From an uncultured Desulfomonile sp. (GTDB taxonomy: Bacteria; Desulfobacterota; Desulfomonilia; Desulfomonilales; Desulfomonilaceae): 64,000 nucleotides of DNA. Every line of letters starts with the position of its first letter. Within the stretch, counting starts at the first letter, position 1. Below are positions 62,968-64,000 of the stretch, in pieces. The DNA lies in assembly GCA_903952205.1 (NCBI GenBank), contig CAJBEZ010000012.1:1-64000 (forward strand). Reading direction: 5' to 3'. Under the pieces are notes generated by a model. That model worked only from the letters and a program-made list of their open reading frames with translations. It was not told the origin of the DNA and did not search any database. A program made the translations under genes and the position numbers.

Positions 62968-63981
62968 GTGATGGCTCAAGTGATGGATTTTTTCAAGGAA
63001 ATTAAGGTCGGAGCGAAACAGAATCACCGCAATATGACGCTGTATTGTCTGCTTTCAGCGGATCAGGCCCCCGTAGATTTTCTGACACTGGACGCCGCGT
63101 TGGCTACAGAAGCGCTGAGTATAACCGAAGTCACCGAGGGCGGTTCAGTCCCGGAACTCAAAGTAGTCAACAAATCCGACCAGAAGATTCTGCTTGTCGA
63201 TGGTGAGGAACTTGTCGGCGCAAAGCAGAACAGAGTCTTAAATACAACGATACTTATCGCTCCAAAGTCTGAAACCAACATTCCCGTGTCTTGCGTCGAA
63301 CAGGGAAGATGGTCATACCGAAGCAAACATTTCGGGAGTCAGTCCAGGGCAATGAGCGCAAATCTGAGAAACCGCAAATCTCAAACCGTGACCATGAATC
63401 TTCGCGAGGGTCGGGAATTCAGGTCTGATCAGGGGGTTGTCTGGGATGAGATCGAGAAGAAATATGACAGGATGGCGGCCCGCCCTTCCCCAACAATGGC
63501 CATGGCGGATCTTTATGAGTCTAACAGGGAAACCGCAGCGTCTTACCTGCCTGCGTTCAGGCCGGTGTTCAACCAGGTTGGGATGATCGTGTTCATCGAT
63601 GGACAGGTCGCTGGGATTGAAATCCTGAACAGGTTCCTGTCCTTCCGGGAGATACACTCCAAACTAGTGACGAGCTATGTGATGGACGCTCTAGAAACAG
63701 CAAATCAGAACATCAAGAACAATCACCAATCATTGAGGGCCAAAGCTTCAAAACTAATCGAATCAATGCAGCTATCCAGAATCGAAGAGCGCAAATCAGT
63801 TTCGCTCGGCACCGATTTGAGAATGGAATCCGAACGGCTGGTCGGTTCGGGTCTGGAGTTCGAGGACAATGTGATCCAGATGAGCGTTTTCAGTTCGGGT
63901 AATGGCAATGGCAATGGTTCCAGCCAGGGAAGCAGGATGCGGCGGGCTTCGGTGAGAAGGGAAAACCGTACGAGGCAATAG
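62968..63981 (+). CDS. ARPP-1-like domain protein (DUF6569)
   Basis: The 337-residue product matches the ARPP-1 type domain, found in ADP-ribosylation, phosphatase and rhodanese gene neighbourhoods. Diagnostic are the LVDGEELVGAKQNRVLNTTILI stretch, IPVSCVEQGRWSYRS and VGMIVFIDGQVAGIEI. Function not established. AAAGGA precedes a GTGATG; either the GTG or the ATG three bases later may start translation. The last 30 residues are a low-complexity GNGNGNGSSQGS tail. It follows the WYL gene and palindrome copy F. Confidence 0.72.
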   Translation: MMAQVMDFFKEIKVGAKQNHRNMTLYCLLSADQAPVDFLTLDAALATEALSITEVTEGGSVPELKVVNKSDQKILLVDGEELVGAKQNRVLNTTILIAPKSETNIPVSCVEQGRWSYRSKHFGSQSRAMSANLRNRKSQTVTMNLREGREFRSDQGVVWDEIEKKYDRMAARPSPTMAMADLYESNRETAASYLPAFRPVFNQVGMIVFIDGQVAGIEILNRFLSFREIHSKLVTSYVMDALETANQNIKNNHQSLRAKASKLIESMQLSRIEERKSVSLGTDLRMESERLVGSGLEFEDNVIQMSVFSSGNGNGNGSSQGSRMRRASVRRENRTRQ

Positions 63982-64000
63982 TGTGGTTATCCCCGGCCCA

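Noticed and set aside
1-64000. tRNA or rRNA gene as island attachment site
   Set aside because: I saw no cloverleaf-like or rRNA sequence on either strand, but short tRNAs are easily missed by eye.

Overview
The window looks like an accessory or defence island on the chromosome of a Gram-negative bacterium. Evidence for a Gram-negative cell is an outer-membrane-barrel-like protein at the left edge, a periplasmic VanX-type dipeptidase and many Sec signal peptides. The mix of families (WYL regulators, GSU2403-like nucleotidyltransferase, ARPP-type protein, small secreted repeat proteins, IS1595 and IS630 elements) suggests Desulfobacterota (former Deltaproteobacteria), but that placement is inference. 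I see no rRNA, tRNA or CRISPR array.

Left part, 1-7.4 kb: end of an outer-membrane protein, an MFS transporter, a decayed MHS transporter, VanX, a decayed GNAT, and a TIM-barrel isomerase gene whose 3' half is repeated on the far side of a RhuM gene. From 7.4 to 11.5 kb four minus-strand genes could form an operon: a WYL regulator, a GIY-YIG-like protein, an HExxH metalloprotease fused to an EVE domain, and an EVE-like domain fused to a PD-(D/E)XK-like nuclease. This is a plausible modification-sensing restriction system that I cannot match to a named one.

From 11.6 to 27.1 kb lies the most unusual region. A near-palindromic 18-bp element (consensus ATCGTCYTATGGAACGAT), usually followed by TATAACTATTGCA, occurs six times. 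Two copies precede paralogous double-AAA ATPases by almost the same distance, two precede paralogous small proteins, one precedes a short stretch ending in an intrinsic terminator (a candidate small RNA), and one sits 137 bp upstream of the WYL regulator. The ATPases are each followed by a secreted protein made of YD-like repeats and then by a DnaE-like polymerase gene: a 787-residue copy that has lost a catalytic Asp, and, in the second module, only a DNA scrap. So a module of AAA, YD protein, DnaE-like protein and small protein appears to have been duplicated. A possible VWA-fold protein sits in the first copy.

From 27.3 to 38.9 kb are genome-maintenance and defence enzymes: an AddB/AddA-like nuclease-helicase pair, an XRE-ImmA/IrrE plus PIN (DUF4411) toxin-antitoxin pair, and a large NERD-Cas4-like-Dna2 helicase. 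From 39 to 54 kb: a DUF2158 protein, small membrane peptides, a pentapeptide-repeat potassium channel, an FRG-domain protein, and a three-gene minus-strand operon of SNF2 helicase, DUF1156 methyltransferase and DUF499 ATPase that resembles DISARM-related systems but lacks drmA, drmB and drmC. An Mrr-type winged helix and an IS630 element follow. From 56 to 64 kb: a membrane protein, a 339-bp miniature element with perfect terminal repeats derived from an IS1595 transposase, two YD-peptide genes next to rmuC and a DEDD exonuclease, a NERD helicase, a second WYL regulator and an ARPP-type protein.

A recurrent architecture is notable. Single genes or pairs (RhuM, the nucleotidyltransferase pair, the DUF2158 gene, the 137-residue gene at 25.8 kb) sit between an intact gene and a truncated second copy of that gene, or inside a broken one. 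This suggests cassette insertion with partial target duplication or target regeneration.
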